A stretch of DNA of 64,000 nucleotides from Echiichthys vipera (GCA_963691815.1 OY829652.1:1996097-2060096); one strand, 5' to 3'; shown: positions 1 to 45,857, numbered from the stretch's first letter. Numbers and translations: made by a program. Notes: generated by a model not told the origin, from the sequence alone.

Positions 1-672
1 CTCATCTTCAGCCTCTTATCCGGGGGCAGCAGCTTTAGCAGGGGACCCAAACTTCCCTTTCCCGGGCCACATTAACCAGCTCTAACTGGGGGATCCTGAG
101 GCGTTCCCAGGCCAGTGTGGAGATCTAATCTCTCCACCTGGTCCTGGGTCTTCCCCGAGGCCTCCTCCCAGCTGGACGTGCCTGGAACACCTCCCTAGGG
201 AGGCGCCCAGGGTTCATCCTTACCAGATGATCCTGAACCACCTCAACTGGCTCCTTTCAATGCAAAGGAGCAGCGGCTCTACTCCGAGTTCCTCACGGAT
301 GCTGAACTTCTCCCCCTCTCTCTAAGGGAGACTCCAGCCCCCCTCCTGAGGAAACACATTTCACACGCTTGGACCTGGACCTGGTTCTTTGGGTCCTGAC
401 CTGGACCTGGTTCTTTGGGTCCTGACCCAGCTTTCATGACCACAGGTGAGGGTAGGAACCAGGACTGAGCGGTAGATCCAGAGCTTTGTCTTCCTCAGCT
501 CTCTTTTGGTCACAACGGTGTGGTAGAGCGACTGCAGCACCGCCCCCCCTGCTCCGATTCTCCGGCCAAACTCACGCTCCATCGTCCCCTCACTCGTGAA
601 CAAGATCCCGAGGTACTTGAACTCCTTCACTTGGGGTCAGGACTCAATCCCTACCTGAAGTAACAATCCACC
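1..672 (-). mobile_element. LINE fragment, 3' end of reverse transcriptase ORF (family A)
   Basis: On the minus strand the block translates (630 to 361) to a reverse-transcriptase C-terminal region with the motifs KEFKYLGILFTSEG, MEREFGRRIGA, LWIYRSVLVPTLTCGHE and SWVRTQRTRSR, typical of fish non-LTR retrotransposons. The 3' end lies at the left edge as a GATGA-type tail. The same family recurs at 9790, 20577, 35698, 40902, 45464, 49735, 52586 and 62433. It contains two copies of a 26-bp internal repeat (ctggacctggttctttgggt...). The copy is 5'-truncated and not coding-competent. The exact clade is not assigned. Confidence 0.8.
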
Positions 673-1170
673 GGTTTCCTGTCAGATCCTTCAACTTAAA
701 TACGTTAGACAAAATAAAAACCAGGGAGACGCTCTGTCTTTAATGAGGTAGAGAGGAACTCTGTTTATTGTATGAAGCGTCTTGAAAAATGGAAACAGAT
801 CAACATATAAAAAAAAGTCGGAAATCTCATAAAACAAAAGTACAGTCGCTCAAAATCAGATACATTCTTTGAAAAGTTCACTTTCGAAACTTCTTCCAGG
901 TGCAAATTTAAACTTAAGGATATTTTAAAAGTGCTCAGATTTAATATTTGACGAGTGATTCGGATTCTTAGCACTTTTAACAAAGCTTTCAAATTCTTTT
1001 ACATTTAATTAAAAGGTCATTTTAAGGTTTGCATTTAGATATTTAAAGAGATACTTTACCAAATTTTAATGCAGGTCAAAACGTCTCTTTAAGAGGAATC
1101 GAGACGTTTCCGAGGACGTGCAGAGAAACTGTTAAATACTTTCTAAATTAGGGCTTTTAGTGACTCTTGA
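673..1170. other. AT-rich spacer, no gene seen
   Basis: A/T-rich sequence between the LINE fragment and the first MITE. I see no exon, RNA gene or recognisable repeat. Confidence 0.5.
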
Positions 1171-1673
1171 GGGCGCACTAACACTGTCCTCCCACACGGG
1201 GCCAGAACAGGTTTCACGGGTAAAGTCTGGTTTCTTTGACCAGTGTGAGTGCAACAGTACCACGTCTAGGAGCGGCACGCTTGCCGTCCACGCCCCGTTT
1301 GGGAGAGGTGGGCTTTACTAAAGCACGTTTGCACATGTACGAGCACGAGCGTGCTCACGTGTACGAACCCGGTGAAAGGTTCACGTTGGTGTGATGCGGA
1401 GGTGGAGTGTTTACTGCAGATTTGGTCGATGAAAAGATTCAAAAACAGTCGACAAGACGCACAAAAACTCTGAGGTCTACGGAAAGATCTGGAAACAAAG
1501 CCACGCATCGCCATGACGTCATCAATGCGTGTGACGTGTTACGGCGTGATGACGTATAGGCAGCAAGAAGCATTCTCCGAGGCCCAGGTAGTGTGAGGAC
1601 AAACGGGCCTGGAGGGGGGGACAACGACCCTAAAGCACGGGGCACGGGACGGAGGCACAGTGGGAGGGCGCTC
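1171..1673 (+). mobile_element. MITE, GGGCGC family copy M1
   Basis: Terminal inverted repeats begin gggcgcactaacactgtcc and end cacagtgggagggcgctc. The flanking 3-bp duplication TGA is at 1168-1170 and 1674-1676. The interior carries the same SANT/Myb-like frame as the other copies, but its start region is disrupted in this one. A 3-bp duplication ending in A and the Myb-like frame suggest the PIF/Harbinger superfamily. Confidence 0.8.
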
Positions 1674-1676
1674 TGA

Positions 1677-2756
1677 CATTCTAGTGAGTTAAAATTTCCC
1701 ACAGATATGGTAGATAAGGTATGGAGCCGTTTGAGGGGCTCAGGTGGTTGAAACAACAACTTTGTGCGATTAAAGAAGGTCAAACATAAAAAGTACTTTA
1801 AAGTAATTTGGGATTAAAAACATGCAGGTGTTCGATTTATTGATGGATGGTTTTAAAGCAACCGTTTAAAAATAGGAGAAAGGAAGAAGAAGAATGGTGT
1901 CTTCAGCATGCTTTTAATCTAATATCATTCCTTAAAGGTTCCTGTGGAGATTACGACCTTGAGGAGCGCTGTGATTTTGACTTGTGTTCCTAATGTTCCT
2001 AATACCGCTCTAACATGTCTTCGTATTTGCTTTTTCAATCTGTGTTTTCTACCCCTGGTACCAAGCAAACAAATCTCTGCTCTTACTTTTCACCTTTGCT
2101 GTTCTTCGTCCAGAGTCATTTTTTCGTATTCAAGCGCAGCGTAACGTTAGACGATCTGCCTCCTGGTTACACACGCATGCATGCCCAGTGTACCCTGATG
2201 GTCACATGCAACACGCTAACACCCCAACTCGTCACATCCCGCGGTTTTGTCACCGCGCGTCAAACTGAGAAGCTCCACTACGGTCGACGTTAACACGGGG
2301 GAACGCATGCTCTTGAATTTATACGTAATCTAACTTTGTTGTGAGATTAAGGAAACGATCACGTGTGGGGTCAACATAAGTGAAAATACAGTGGCGCACG
2401 GCGGCCACCTGGGTGAGAATCTGGCGTTCGTTTGAGCCCTCCATCCACCACGACCTGCCCCCCCTTTACGCAGCATGTGGCGCTCTTAACCTGAAGCACC
2501 TCCTCTCAGTGTGTAATGTCACTGGACGGACAAAACTGTGGTATTTACCAGCCTGGGAATGACAACAGGCTGTCACATGGTTTAAGTTCTAACTTGTGTT
2601 CATACGGACAGAGATTAGACGCAGATTGTTTTTGTTTTAAACCATTTAAGAATGAAAACGTCTGAGTGTGGATGGAGCCTGTGGTTGCAGCCGTACACTG
2701 CTCTGACGGACATCGTACCATCTACATTTGCTCATCTACAGTATTGGAAATAATTT
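1677..2756. other. intergenic, no gene recognised
   Basis: Short open frames at 1944-2293 and 2380-2562 have no recognisable domain, splice context or codon signature. I regard this stretch as non-coding. Confidence 0.5.
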
Positions 2757-3112
2757 TGTTTATTCATTCATTCAATCATTCATTCATTAATTCATCTTCA
2801 ACAGGGTCGGGGTCGCTGGGGGTGCTGGAGCCGATCCCTGCTGACATCGGGCGTGAGGCGGGGTCCACCCTGGACAGGACGCCAGTCTATCACAGGACAC
2901 ATAGAGACGAACAGAGACAGACAACCATTCACACCTACGGGTGATTTAGAGTCATCAATGAACCCAACACCTGCACGTCTTTGGACTGTGGGAGGAAACC
3001 GGAGAACCCGGAGAAAACCCACGCAGACACGGGGACAACATGCAAACTCCACACAGAAGGGCCCCAGCCGGGATTCAAACCAGGAACCCTCTCACTGTGA
3101 GGCGCCATAATT
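2757..3112 (-). repeat. L2-type LINE 3' end, copy B1
   Basis: A rich ATTC/TTCA tail at 2760-2800 precedes a block with gcgtgaggcggggtccaccc, the gtttggactgtgggaggaaac region and the ggattcaaaccaggaaccct end. This is a very common fish LINE/SINE 3' sequence, here in minus orientation. Copies B2 (8878-9150) and B3 (31372-31690) are close relatives. Confidence 0.75.
2759..2764 (-). terminator. zdhhc7: possible zdhhc7 polyadenylation signal
   Basis: AATAAA on the minus strand about 880 bases after the zdhhc7 stop. I saw no AATAAA hexamer between the stop and this point. It lies in the L2 tail, so use of this site would place the L2 repeat in the 3' UTR. This is inference only. Confidence 0.2.
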
Positions 3113-3638
3113 TTTTTAAATTTATGATAATTCATTCCTATAACTGATAAAAACCAATGGTATGATACCATGAAACTGTGATGTTTTCATACCCTTACAA
3201 CCCTACTACAGACACCACAAACATCAAACCGGAGCAGTGATAATCAGAGTGGTTGTTCCCTTAAATGTTCAGGAGCCCGTCCAAAGATAGTTTCTGGAGT
3301 CGGTGACGGCTCCAAGAAGATCCAGCATCTTAATGAGCAACTTTTAAACAACACTGAGGCTCAACGTCTGAATCTGTCGACTCCACACAACCAGCAGCAC
3401 CCCCGGTCAGTCCCAGTGCTTTCACTCCTCCCAGCAGGGATGATGCTCCCCCCGTCACAGGAAGGTTAAGAGGTAAAACTTTGCTTATGGGCACTTCAGC
3501 GGAGACTGAACCCGGTTTCTCCGGCTCAGTAAAACAGCCTCCAGCGCTCCGCAGAGCCCCGCTGGACTCTGCAGGTTCACCACCACCGCTGTGGTTTGTT
3601 TTGATTCGCTCCACCGGCCACGTTTGATTGACAGCTCG
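3113..3638 (-). other. probable zdhhc7 3' UTR / flank
   Basis: Unique-looking sequence directly downstream of the zdhhc7 stop codon. It holds no other recognisable gene and is the likely 3' UTR. Confidence 0.5.
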
Positions 3639-8707
<5,069 letters not shown>

Positions 8708-8877
8708 TCTGCCCTGATGGAGGGAACAGAGGAAGAAAAAGACGGATAAAAGTGACTTTTTTTACCAATAAAGGTTTTTCAAATATGCTTACAACAACAA
8801 CAACTTCTGCTTTAGTATGCTATATTATGTTATATTATTATTATTATTACTACTACATTGAAACACTTTTTAATAAT

Positions 8878-9150
8878 AATGTTGTCCCCGTGTCTGCGTG
8901 GGTTTTCTCCGGGTTCTCCGGTTTCCTCCCACAGTCCAAAGACGTGCAGGTGTTCGGTTCATTGATGACTCTAAATCACCCGTAGGTGTGAATGGTTGTC
9001 TGTCTCTGTTCGTCTCTATGTGTCCTGTGATAGACCGGCGTCCTGTCCAGGGTGGACCCCGCCTCACGCCCGATGTCAGCTGGGATCGGCTCCAGCCCCC
9101 CCGTGACCCCGACAGGGACAAGCGGTTGAAGATTAATGAATGAATGTATG
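8878..9150 (+). repeat. L2-type LINE 3' end, copy B2, zdhhc7 intron 1
   Basis: Runs gttgtccccgtgtctgcgtg to a gaatgaatg tail at about 9143. Opposite orientation to copies B1 and B3. Confidence 0.75.
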
Positions 9151-11552
9151 CGATGCATGTATTTAAAGTGGTTGCATACAAACTCAATCAATACTAGGTT
9201 GTCGAATGGTACTGTAATACTGTTGCAGGGATGGAGTCATGCATGTAGACAAACATCAGAAGAAAGGATTTGAAATGGAATAAAAATGGACGACCAGACT
9301 TCAGACTCTCGAGCCTGAAAAATCGAACCCGGTTTTAATGATATATAAACTTTTAAATGCTTATACGATCAAGAACTGTACTGCGGTTTATCATTAAACT
9401 GTTAAAACTGTTTCAACCCGACTTCCCAGTGAAGATGCACGTCAGAGAAGTCCAGCTCGAATGAGTGAAGATGGAATTAGAGTCTGGATGATAAAGAATA
9501 CTTACTTTCTTGAAAGTGTGTCTACTTTAGAGCATTATCTCTTCTCGTCCGGCTGCTCCATGGAGTCACAAGCTGTTTTGCCTCCGAGTTGCATCGCTGT
9601 AGACGACAGAGATAAAAGTTCAAAACGTATAAGATCGTTTACTTCAGTAAAGTTGTACCACACTCTCAGGGTCCCCACTCTTTTCCAGAGATCATTTTCG
9701 GTGATGATCCAGCTGGTTTAACAGACATGGATCGCACCGTAAACTAATATGTTGGTCTCTGTAGAAGTTCAATTTAAAGATGTGCAGTACACGGCAGGAA
9801 ACCGGTGGATTGCTTACTCCAGGTAGGGAAGTTTGGGGTCCCCTGCTGAAGCTGCTGCCCCCACGACCCCAGCCTGGATAAGAGGCTGAAGATGAGATGA
9901 GATGATGAGTATACGGCTATAACTTCCCCATGAAATCATCTTGAGCTTGAATGACAAATTGATGATGTAATAATCTAACCAAAAAAGATATTAGTTTGAG
10001 TTTGAGCCCGAATATGATCCTGAACATGATGTTATCATGTAAATAAGAAAATGTTGAAATAACTTTCCAGAACAACAGAAGACTTTCAGGGACGTGTGGG
10101 GACCCTGCAATTTGAAAATACTCCACTACAAGTTAAAGTCCTGCATTCAAACCCTTAAGTATTAAGTATGTAAGTATTCATTGTGCAGTAAAACATTCCC
10201 TGTCAGAGTTTTTCTATTAAATCTGGTGTTTGTGAATGAATATTCCTGCTGCATTTATGCGTTTGTTGTATTTTTCTGCTGTGGATCTCGTTGAGTAGCT
10301 CGATCTACAGCAATGCATTCAGCTTTGTGGCGATGCATTTTTCAGCTGATCCAAGAGGCTTTTTAAAGACTTTATTTAACTTCAGAAGGAGGAGAAGTTT
10401 CTCAACACATAAAAGAACATTTCATCCTTCAGTTCATCACAAACACTCAACATCAACACATCTGGAGATACGTGGTTTTCACTGGACAGGAAGTTGCATT
10501 AAACAGAAATACTCAAGTACAGGTAACGCAGATGTATTTGTATTAAATACAGCTCTACAGTGAATGTACCCAGTTATATTTACATTTGACTTAATTATAT
10601 GGGGGCAAGTGCTACTACTACTACGACTAATAATAATAATAATAATGCTTTATTTTTGGATCGGGACAGTGCACATTAATGGACATTGATAACCACATAT
10701 CTGTGTAAACATGCAGGATTATAGCAAAGCTGCTAATTGGCATCCACAGCTCCTACTAAATAAAAAGATAAAATACAACTAGAAGAGACCCAGACAGGAT
10801 GTTACAATAAAAACAAAAAGTAATGTTCAATCAGATTCAAGTCTAGTTACTGGTCACACTTCTGATGGTAACAAATATCCACAAACTTTATCTAAGAACT
10901 GCTTTTTTTAATATACATATATATTTATATTATTACTGCAGTATTACCACACACACCATGCTCTCATATTAAAACCGTCTGTATATTATGATACTACATT
11001 AATGGTGCATTAAACCCCAGTCTTTCCCTTCAACACATGCTCTACTTTATTACTTTATGCACTTTTTATATATTTTAAGGACTTTTTATATTTTATTCTT
11101 ACTGTAGATGTTTGTACTCAGTGTTTCTGTGTTGTGAGCAAAATAACTTTGGTAATACGCGTGTGCACTGACACTAAATGATCCACCACTGTGTCAAGAA
11201 GTCAAACCAAAACAATGTTATGCTAACCTAGCATCCGTTAGCATAACAAACCGAGCAGCCACCTAGCTAACCTGCTTCTAGCTTTAGCCGTATGTGTTAG
11301 CCATATTTAGTTAGCGTTAAGGTAAATGCTAACTTTAATAAAGTGTGTCTGGTTACAAACAGCGACGTTATAACATCTAAAAACGAGACAGCGTGACAGT
11401 AGTTAGCAGCTAACTAGCTAGTTAGCTTATGCAGCTATCACTTTAGCATCTGGCAGTTAAACCGACATAAAACCTGCAATTAACGCTATAAGAAGATCGA
11501 TTTAGTGGTTTTATAATAACCATAAACTGCGCTATATTCAGTCAGATGACTC
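9151..11552. other. zdhhc7 first intron, mostly AT-rich
   Basis: Apart from a small LINE family A tail (9790-9910) and a run of aat units near 10630, I see no gene or clear element. The 11.2-11.46 kb part is dense in GCTAAC/GTTAGC words. Confidence 0.5.
9790..9910 (+). mobile_element. LINE family A, internally deleted 3' tail
   Basis: The segment ctccaggtaggga is fused directly to agtttggggtcccctgctga and ends in agatgagatgagatga. Compared with 49735-50410 it lacks the coding part, so it is a deletion derivative. Confidence 0.7.
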
Positions 11553-11554
11553 AC

Positions 11555-11650
11555 CTTTTAAAAACAACCCGTGGATTAGCTTCTGTCGGGTGTTTAACGT
11601 TAGCCCACTGATGTTCCCTCTCCCAGACACAAGAACCAGGAAGCAGCTGC
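11555..11650 (-). other. zdhhc7: probable zdhhc7 non-coding 5' exon
   Basis: A strong donor tttaaaag|gtgagtc (exon end 11555) lies upstream of the required exon 1 acceptor. The 5' limit is not visible and the given end is approximate. This would put the promoter near 11.65-11.9 kb, which includes GC-richer sequence (gccccctgtggccgccgga). Inference from splice logic. Confidence 0.4.
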
Positions 11651-12027
11651 TCTTTGACGGGGGTGTGGCGGTTCACCAGACTGTCACGTGTCAAACCAAC
11701 CAGTTACACTTCATCATTAAAGTCTTTCCTCTTATTAAACAGACACGTGTTTTCTGAAAACGCTCCAGAGAAACCAGAAATCTCACCTTTGTGTGGTTTG
11801 TCGGAGTTTGTGTTCAGGTGTGGGTGTTGGGCTCATCAGCGCCCCCTGTGGCCGCCGGAGGCAGCACACCCACAAACACTGGATCCCTGAACAGCAGGTC
11901 CTCAGAGTCACTGCAGGAAATATGTCTGGAGATAAACATCAACATGAATGCAAAGATACATTTGTGATAAACATAAATCAATACTTTCACACAACTAAAT
12001 TGTAAATGGCTTAAAGGTAAGATTGCC

Positions 12028-13237
12028 TCTAAGGTAGCCACTAGGTAGTCACTAATTTAGCCACTAGGTAGTCACTAATGTAGTCGCTAATGTAGCCACT
12101 AAGGTAGTCACTTAGGTAGTCACTTAGGTAGCCACTAATGTAGTCACTAGGGTAGCCACTAAGGTAGTCACTAACGTAGTCACTAAGGTAGTCACTAATG
12201 TAGTCACTAAGGTAGCCACTAAGGTAGCCACTGAGGTAGTCACTAAGGTAGCCACTAAGGTAGTCACTAAGGTAGCCACTAATGTAGACACTGAGGTAGC
12301 CACTAAGGTAGTCACTAAGGTAGCCACTAAGGTAATCACTTAGGTAGCCACTGAGGTAGTCACTAAGGTAGCCACTAAGGTAGTCACTAATGTAGTCACT
12401 AAGGTAGCCACTAATGTAGACACTAAGGTAGTCACTAAGGTAGCCACTAATGTAGCCACTAATGTAGTCACTAAGGTAGCCACTAAGGTAGTCACCAAGG
12501 TAGCCACTAATGTAGCCACTAATGTAGTTATTAATATAGTCACTAAGGTAGCCACTAAGGTAGCCACTAATGTAGTCACTAAGGTAGTCACTAAGATAGC
12601 CACTAATGTAGTCACTAATGTAGTCACTAAGGTAGTCACTAAGATAGCCACTAAGGTAGTCACTAAGATAGCCACTAATGTAGTCACTAAGGTAGTCACT
12701 AAGATAGCCACTAAGGTAGCCGCTAAGGTAGCCACTAATGTAGTTATTAATATAGTCACTAAGGTAGTCACTAAGGTAGCCACTAAGGTAGCCACTAAGG
12801 TAGCCACTTAGGTAGCCACTAAGGTAGTCACTAATGTAGTCACTAAGGTAGTCACTAATGTAGTCACTAAGGTAGTCACTAAGATAGCCACTAAGGTAGT
12901 CACTAAGATAGCCACTAGGGTAGCCATTAACATAGCCACTAAGGTAGCCACTAACATAGTCACTAAGGTAGCCACTAAGGTAGTCACTAAGATAGCCACT
13001 AAGGTAGCCACTAACATGGTCACTAAGGTAGCCACTAAGGTAGTCACTAAGATAGCCACTAAGGTAGCCACTAACATAGCCACTAAGGTAGCCACTAACA
13101 TAGCCACTAAGGTAGCCACTACCATAGCCACTAAGGTAGCCACTAACGTAGCCACTAAGGTAGTCACTAAGGTAGCCACTAAGGTAGTCAATAAGGTAGT
13201 CAATAAGGTAGTCACTAAAGTAGCCACTAAAGTAGTA
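12028..13237. repeat. 12-bp minisatellite (gtagYcactaag), about 100 units
   Basis: About 1.2 kb of head-to-tail 12-mers, alternating gtagccactaag and gtagtcactaag with tg/gg and other single-base variants. Because the period is a multiple of three, all minus frames stay open and give artefactual proteins. It lies between the zdhhc7 5' region and the ankrd27 3' end. Confidence 0.98.
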
Positions 13238-13580
13238 GACAAGCACAGTGCTTAATTTATGTTGCTTACTGTTCCCCGTTAGTCGATTATTTTGTTGTTT
13301 ATATACATTGTTTGAATTGAATACATTTTGTTTCAATCACTTAATTTATTTTGTAAACAAAAAAAAAACACTAATAAAAATAAAGTTAGTCTCAATGACA
13401 AAGTTTATTGTTGGTTATTTGGGGGCAAATTAAATAAGGCACATTCACATCATTTATAAACATCCAAACCTGACAAATAAAAACAGTGGTACAAAAATAA
13501 TTAAGAGCTGACTTCTGATTGGGTTTGACATCTTTTCACGTTAAAATAGACACTGAAACACAAACGATCGCTGAAGACTG

Positions 13581-13614
<34 letters not shown>

Positions 13615-14129
13615 ACACAGACAAAAACAGTCAGACAGTGGAAATAAAATGAACAGAGGGGAAAAAGAGGTTGTGGACATTAACAGTAACACTGATGGTG
13701 ACACTTCTACAGTACTGCAGCCGTGACGTATTGTGCCAAATAAGATTTAATATCTTCTGATGTTAAAAGGACCAAACGGGTGGTTTTGCATGTTTTATCA
13801 GGACCTGAGCATCAACAACCTCAGGCTGCGAGGGCCTTACTGAAACTGTGTGAAGTGAAGGGGTGTGGCGTGCTCGAAAACCGATAAAACGTTCGCACAT
13901 GTAGTGGAAGTGGCGGATATCTGGTGTGGAAAATTGTCCCGATAGCTTCCCCCCACAAAAGGAGAAAATTGGCACTCGCATGTATCGCGTAGGGACGTAC
14001 AAAAATGTCTCTTGGAGCCGTACCCTAAACCCTGCAGGAAGTCAGCCATTTTGAATGTACTGTGCTGATTTCAGGCACTGTACTTGAACCTACATGTCAC
14101 CCGGTCGACTTCAAATGTGGTCAGAAGGG

Positions 14130-14245
14130 GTGTCAAACTGATCGGGTAAAGGGCCGCTGTGGCTGCAGGTTTTCATTCCCACCAAGCAAGAACACACCTG
14201 GTGTTGCTGCAGCCACCGCCGCCCTTTACTGGATCAGTTTGACAC
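14130..14245. mobile_element. short fold-back MITE
   Basis: gtgtcaaactgatcgggtaa at the left is the near-perfect inverse of the right end (ctttactggatcagtttgacac). Arms of about 39 bp enclose a loop with caggttttcattcccaccaa. A related partial copy is at 50690-50785. Probably a hAT-type non-autonomous element; target duplication not seen. Confidence 0.6.
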
Positions 14246-14379
14246 ATGTGCTCTAGAGACACGGTGTGGGCGTGGCCGGGCCTCAAATTGCTTGCTATGA
14301 AACAGGAAGTGGTTTGTAAAACGCCTGTACCTCGTCCAACCTGAAGGCATCTATGAGACAATATTGAGTTTTGGTCGTA

Positions 14380-14393
14380 GTGCCCCCTACTGG
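14380..14393 (-). promoter_or_regulatory. predicted CTCF core motif
   Basis: On the minus strand ccagtagggggcac fits CCASYAGRKGGCRS at every position. It faces the plus-strand motif at 8656. Motif match only. Confidence 0.4.
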
Positions 14394-15245
14394 CAACGAG
14401 ACGTCAGCCATTTGTGACAATAACCACGCGGGAAAGGACACGCAGTGTGTGACGGTCGTGGGAATTCACAGCCGTGTCGTGTGTGAGGGCGAGAGGGTGA
14501 GAACGTCGACGCCCGCAGCTTTAATTTCTCTGCGGTTTCACATCAATCATCTGTGCGGTGCTTAAAACATTACAACCCAGCTGTGTGATCCTTTAACCTT
14601 CTCAACGTCTGCAGAAAAAAGAAATATTCTGACATTCAGAAGAAGCTGAACTCCATAAATAAAATAAAATAACCCTGATGAAAGTATAAGTGAGGAGAAC
14701 AATGTTAAACGAGCAAACCAACCAAAGTGTACATTTATTTTTCAATGTCTGGGATTCAAGTAAGACAACATGTTCTTCAAATGAAGTCAGAGCTACGGTG
14801 TGGTAGCTTTAAATAACGCAACAAAACATTCATACAAACTAAAACAACATCAGTTTGCATCCCTTTTTCTTTGCATGAAGGCGAGAGGAGGAAAGTGTTT
14901 CAGGTAAGAGGAGGAGGAGGAGCTCCAGCAGAGTTAAAGTCACAATGAAATGATGTTTCAGTTGATTTTGTATATTTGAGAAGATAAAACATGATGGAGG
15001 GAACGATCAGAGTACCGACGCAGAAGCTAAGAAATGCTTACGCTCGGTTTAGATTATTTTCACCGCTTCACCACTGCCGTCAACAGCTTATTTATTTATT
15101 CATAAAACACATTTAAAAACAACAACAGTGACCAAAGTGCTGAAACATCAAAGATCAAAAAACATATTTCTAAAAAAACACTTTAAAAAAGAACAAAAGA
15201 TCAGAAAAAGGGCAACTTCCTGAGTCCAAAGCCACCAGAGTTTAT

Positions 15246-15549
15246 TCAGAAAAGGGGGAGGGGGGGAGAGAGAGAGAGACAGAGAGAGGGAGAGAGAGAG
15301 AGGAGAGAGACAGAGGGGGGAGAGAGACAGAGAGAGAGAGAGAGAGAGACAGAGACACACACATAGGGGGAGAGAGAGACAGACAGAGGGAGAGAGAGAG
15401 AGGAGACAGACAGAGGGAGAGAGAGAGAGGAGACAGACAGAGGGGGGAGAGAGAGACAGACAGAGGGAGAGAGAGAGAGGAGACAGACAGAGGGGGGAGA
15501 GAGAGACAGACAGAGGGAGAGAGAGAGAGGAGACAGACAGAGGGGGGGG

Positions 15550-15585
<36 letters not shown>

Positions 15586-15608
15586 GAGAGACAGAGAGAG
15601 AGAGAGAG
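15246..15608. repeat. GA/GACA-rich low-complexity tract
   Basis: Composed of gagagagag, gacagacaga and ggggg blocks, with an approximate higher-order period in the middle part (gagacagacagagggggg). Confidence 0.9.
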
Positions 15609-17291
15609 TTTGTGTTAGTGCGTGACTTTGGTGGTTTTGAACCGACGAAGGCGCCCGTTTACCAGCAGCTCCTGTGTTCTGTGACGTATCAAAAAATCGC
15701 TGTTTTTGTGAATGGAGTCTGGTGGCTTTGAAGAGAGTGATACATCTGCGTGTGTGACGGCGAGGTAAAGCCGTGTAAATATTCCACATATAGCGTTTTT
15801 TATTTTCCAGGTGTGTAAAGTAAATCGAGCTGCTGCCCTCGTCAGTGGGAAACTTCTGTCTTTTACCACACGTCAAAACATCCAAACTACCCCTTTAATC
15901 TCTAATACGTTATTTAAAAAGAGGGTTTTAAATCAGCTTGAAGTTTTTTTTAAAGCAAGGAAGTTTGATTTGATGTGATTAAAGGAGCCGTAATGTGCAA
16001 AATCGGGTTTTTTGTACAGTAAAATTAAATATAAAGATGTTTTACGAGAAGAAAAAAAGATGAGATTTAAAAATAAAACACTACAGGAGAAGTCAAATGT
16101 GTCCCTCTGTCACCGGAGCCCGTTCCATTCGCTGATGAAGACAAAGAGACGCTGTGAAAAGATTAGAAATGAGCCTTAATGTGAGATTATTCTGTAAAAC
16201 ATCCCACACTGTCGCACAACTCCACACCTCCGTCACCTCCCAAGAGTTCATCGACACCAAACAGGAGGAAACGAAGGGATCTGTGAGCACAATAAATAAA
16301 CGAGCGACACGGAAAACTACATTTTAACGTCTTTCATTGTGACTTTAAAGGGTCAGTGCACCCAAAAGACAAACGTGTTCTCACTCACCGGGCCGTGCAG
16401 ATACAGAGCTTTAGTTTACTGAATAAACCTGATGTTTGAAATGAAGATAAAGTGTGTGACGTTTTTATCTTCTCTGCATTCTGCCTGCAGAGCAACACGA
16501 TGGAGGAGAACGGTGTTTGGTTTTTGGAGCTTGCAGTGTTGAAAAATGAAAAATGAATGAGTTTTTGTGCACACATCACATAAACTATCAGCACAAACCT
16601 AAGTCCATTCACCTCCAGTGTAAATGAGTTGTTGACAAAATCTTACTCTCTGTGTTTAAAGTGTAATTGTGGTGCGAAACCATCCCATGGTCTTTTTCCG
16701 CACTTACACACATCAAATAAGCCGTCGAGACAGTTTTTTCATATAACAACTATTAACAGAGAAATCCAGGAGAGACGCTAACAGCCGGACGTGGCTAACA
16801 GTGATTAGCTCGGGGCAGTACGGTGAAGGCATTCAAAGGTCTCTTTTAACCACTAATGCTGCTGAAAATAACAGCAAACCAACCGGGTTGTTGAACCCGT
16901 TTGTACGAGTCAGACGTCACTCTGGTAGTGACTGTTAAAGCAGCCGTGACTCAAGGTCAAACACAAACTTCCTTACTCTCCCTCGCTCACCCAATACGTG
17001 CACATTTGTCATCATCAATCTTTTTGGAAAGTTAATTAACTGACGTTCAAATGTAGGTATTATTGAGCTCATTTCTTCCACACTTCCCGACTCACGTCCA
17101 GCACTGGTTGGTTTGGGAGGAATGCTCAAACCGAAACTATCTGCATGGTTCGACGCCAGTGGGGGATAAGTGAGAAAACATGTTGTTCTGTAAGTTGGGT
17201 GCACTGTGTCTGTTAAAACTGTTAAAGAAGTGGTTTTGCAGCTTGGTTAAGCAGCTGGTAAAAGTCACGCGGTAGACGACAGAGATGTGAC

Positions 17292-17297
17292 TTTATT
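17292..17297 (-). terminator. ankrd27: ankrd27 polyadenylation signal
   Basis: AATAAA on the minus strand about 148 bases after the ankrd27 stop codon, within a normal distance for a short 3' UTR. Confidence 0.6.
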
Positions 17298-17444
17298 GTG
17301 CACTTTCTACCAGAGAGGGAGAGAGTTTGAGTCGGCTTCATCACATCTGATCTCAAAGTGTGTGCTTTCTTTTTTCATTTCAGTGTTTTTGGTGTTTGTG
17401 TGATGTCTTACTCGTCCCTCCGCACGAATCCTCACACCTCCGTT

Positions 17445-45209
<27,765 letters not shown>

Positions 45210-45463
45210 AAGGAGCAGGAGGTCTGGAGCCTGGAGGGCAGGGTGGAAAAGAGGGATTTAACAACGGTGCTGCTTGATCAGAGGCTGGGACGGGAACAGG
45301 TGGTTAGAAGGAAACATTTGAGACGATGCCGGGTACGAAATTAGGACCCGGGCAATGAAATATAGTCACGTGTATGTCACATACTTTTATACTTTTTTGC
45401 AGTAAAAGGGTTCATTTAGAAGGGTTAGTTTTTATTTAAGTTTCATTTAAAGTTGACAGTTCT

Positions 45464-45857
45464 CATCTCATCTTCAGCCTCGTATCCGGGGTCTGGTCTC
45501 AGGGGCAGCAGCTTTAGCAGGGGACCCCAAACTTCCCTTTCCCGGGCCACATTAACCAGCTCTAACTGGGGGATCCTGAGGCGTTCCCAGGCCAGTGTGG
45601 AGATCTAATCTCTCCACCTGGTCCTGGGTCTTCCCCGAGGCCTCCTCCCAGCTGGACGTGCCTGGAACACCTCCCTAGGGAGGCGCCCAGGGTTCATCCT
45701 TACCAGATGATCCTGAACCACCTCAACTGGCTCCTTTCAACACAAAGGAGCAGCGGCTCTACTCCGAGTTCCTCACGGATGCTGAACTTCTCCCCCTCTC
45801 TCTAAGGGAGACTCCAGACCCCCTCCTGAGGAAACACAGTTCACAGCTTGGACCTGC
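45464..45857 (-). mobile_element. LINE family A 3' fragment
   Basis: Typical 3' block, truncated within the tcacagcttggacctgc coding region. Upstream of the first ankrd27 coding exon. Confidence 0.78.

Larger units (their letters stand above)
13260..17291. other. intergenic region between ankrd27 and zdhhc7
   Basis: Holds a short (GT)n at 13585-13612, a fold-back MITE at 14130-14245 and a GA-rich tract at 15246-15608. No exon or RNA gene is recognised. Confidence 0.55.

Noticed and set aside
12041..13336. 431-codon SGYLSDYL-type frame
   Set aside because: Produced by a 12-bp minisatellite whose period is a multiple of three; the alternative frames are equally open.
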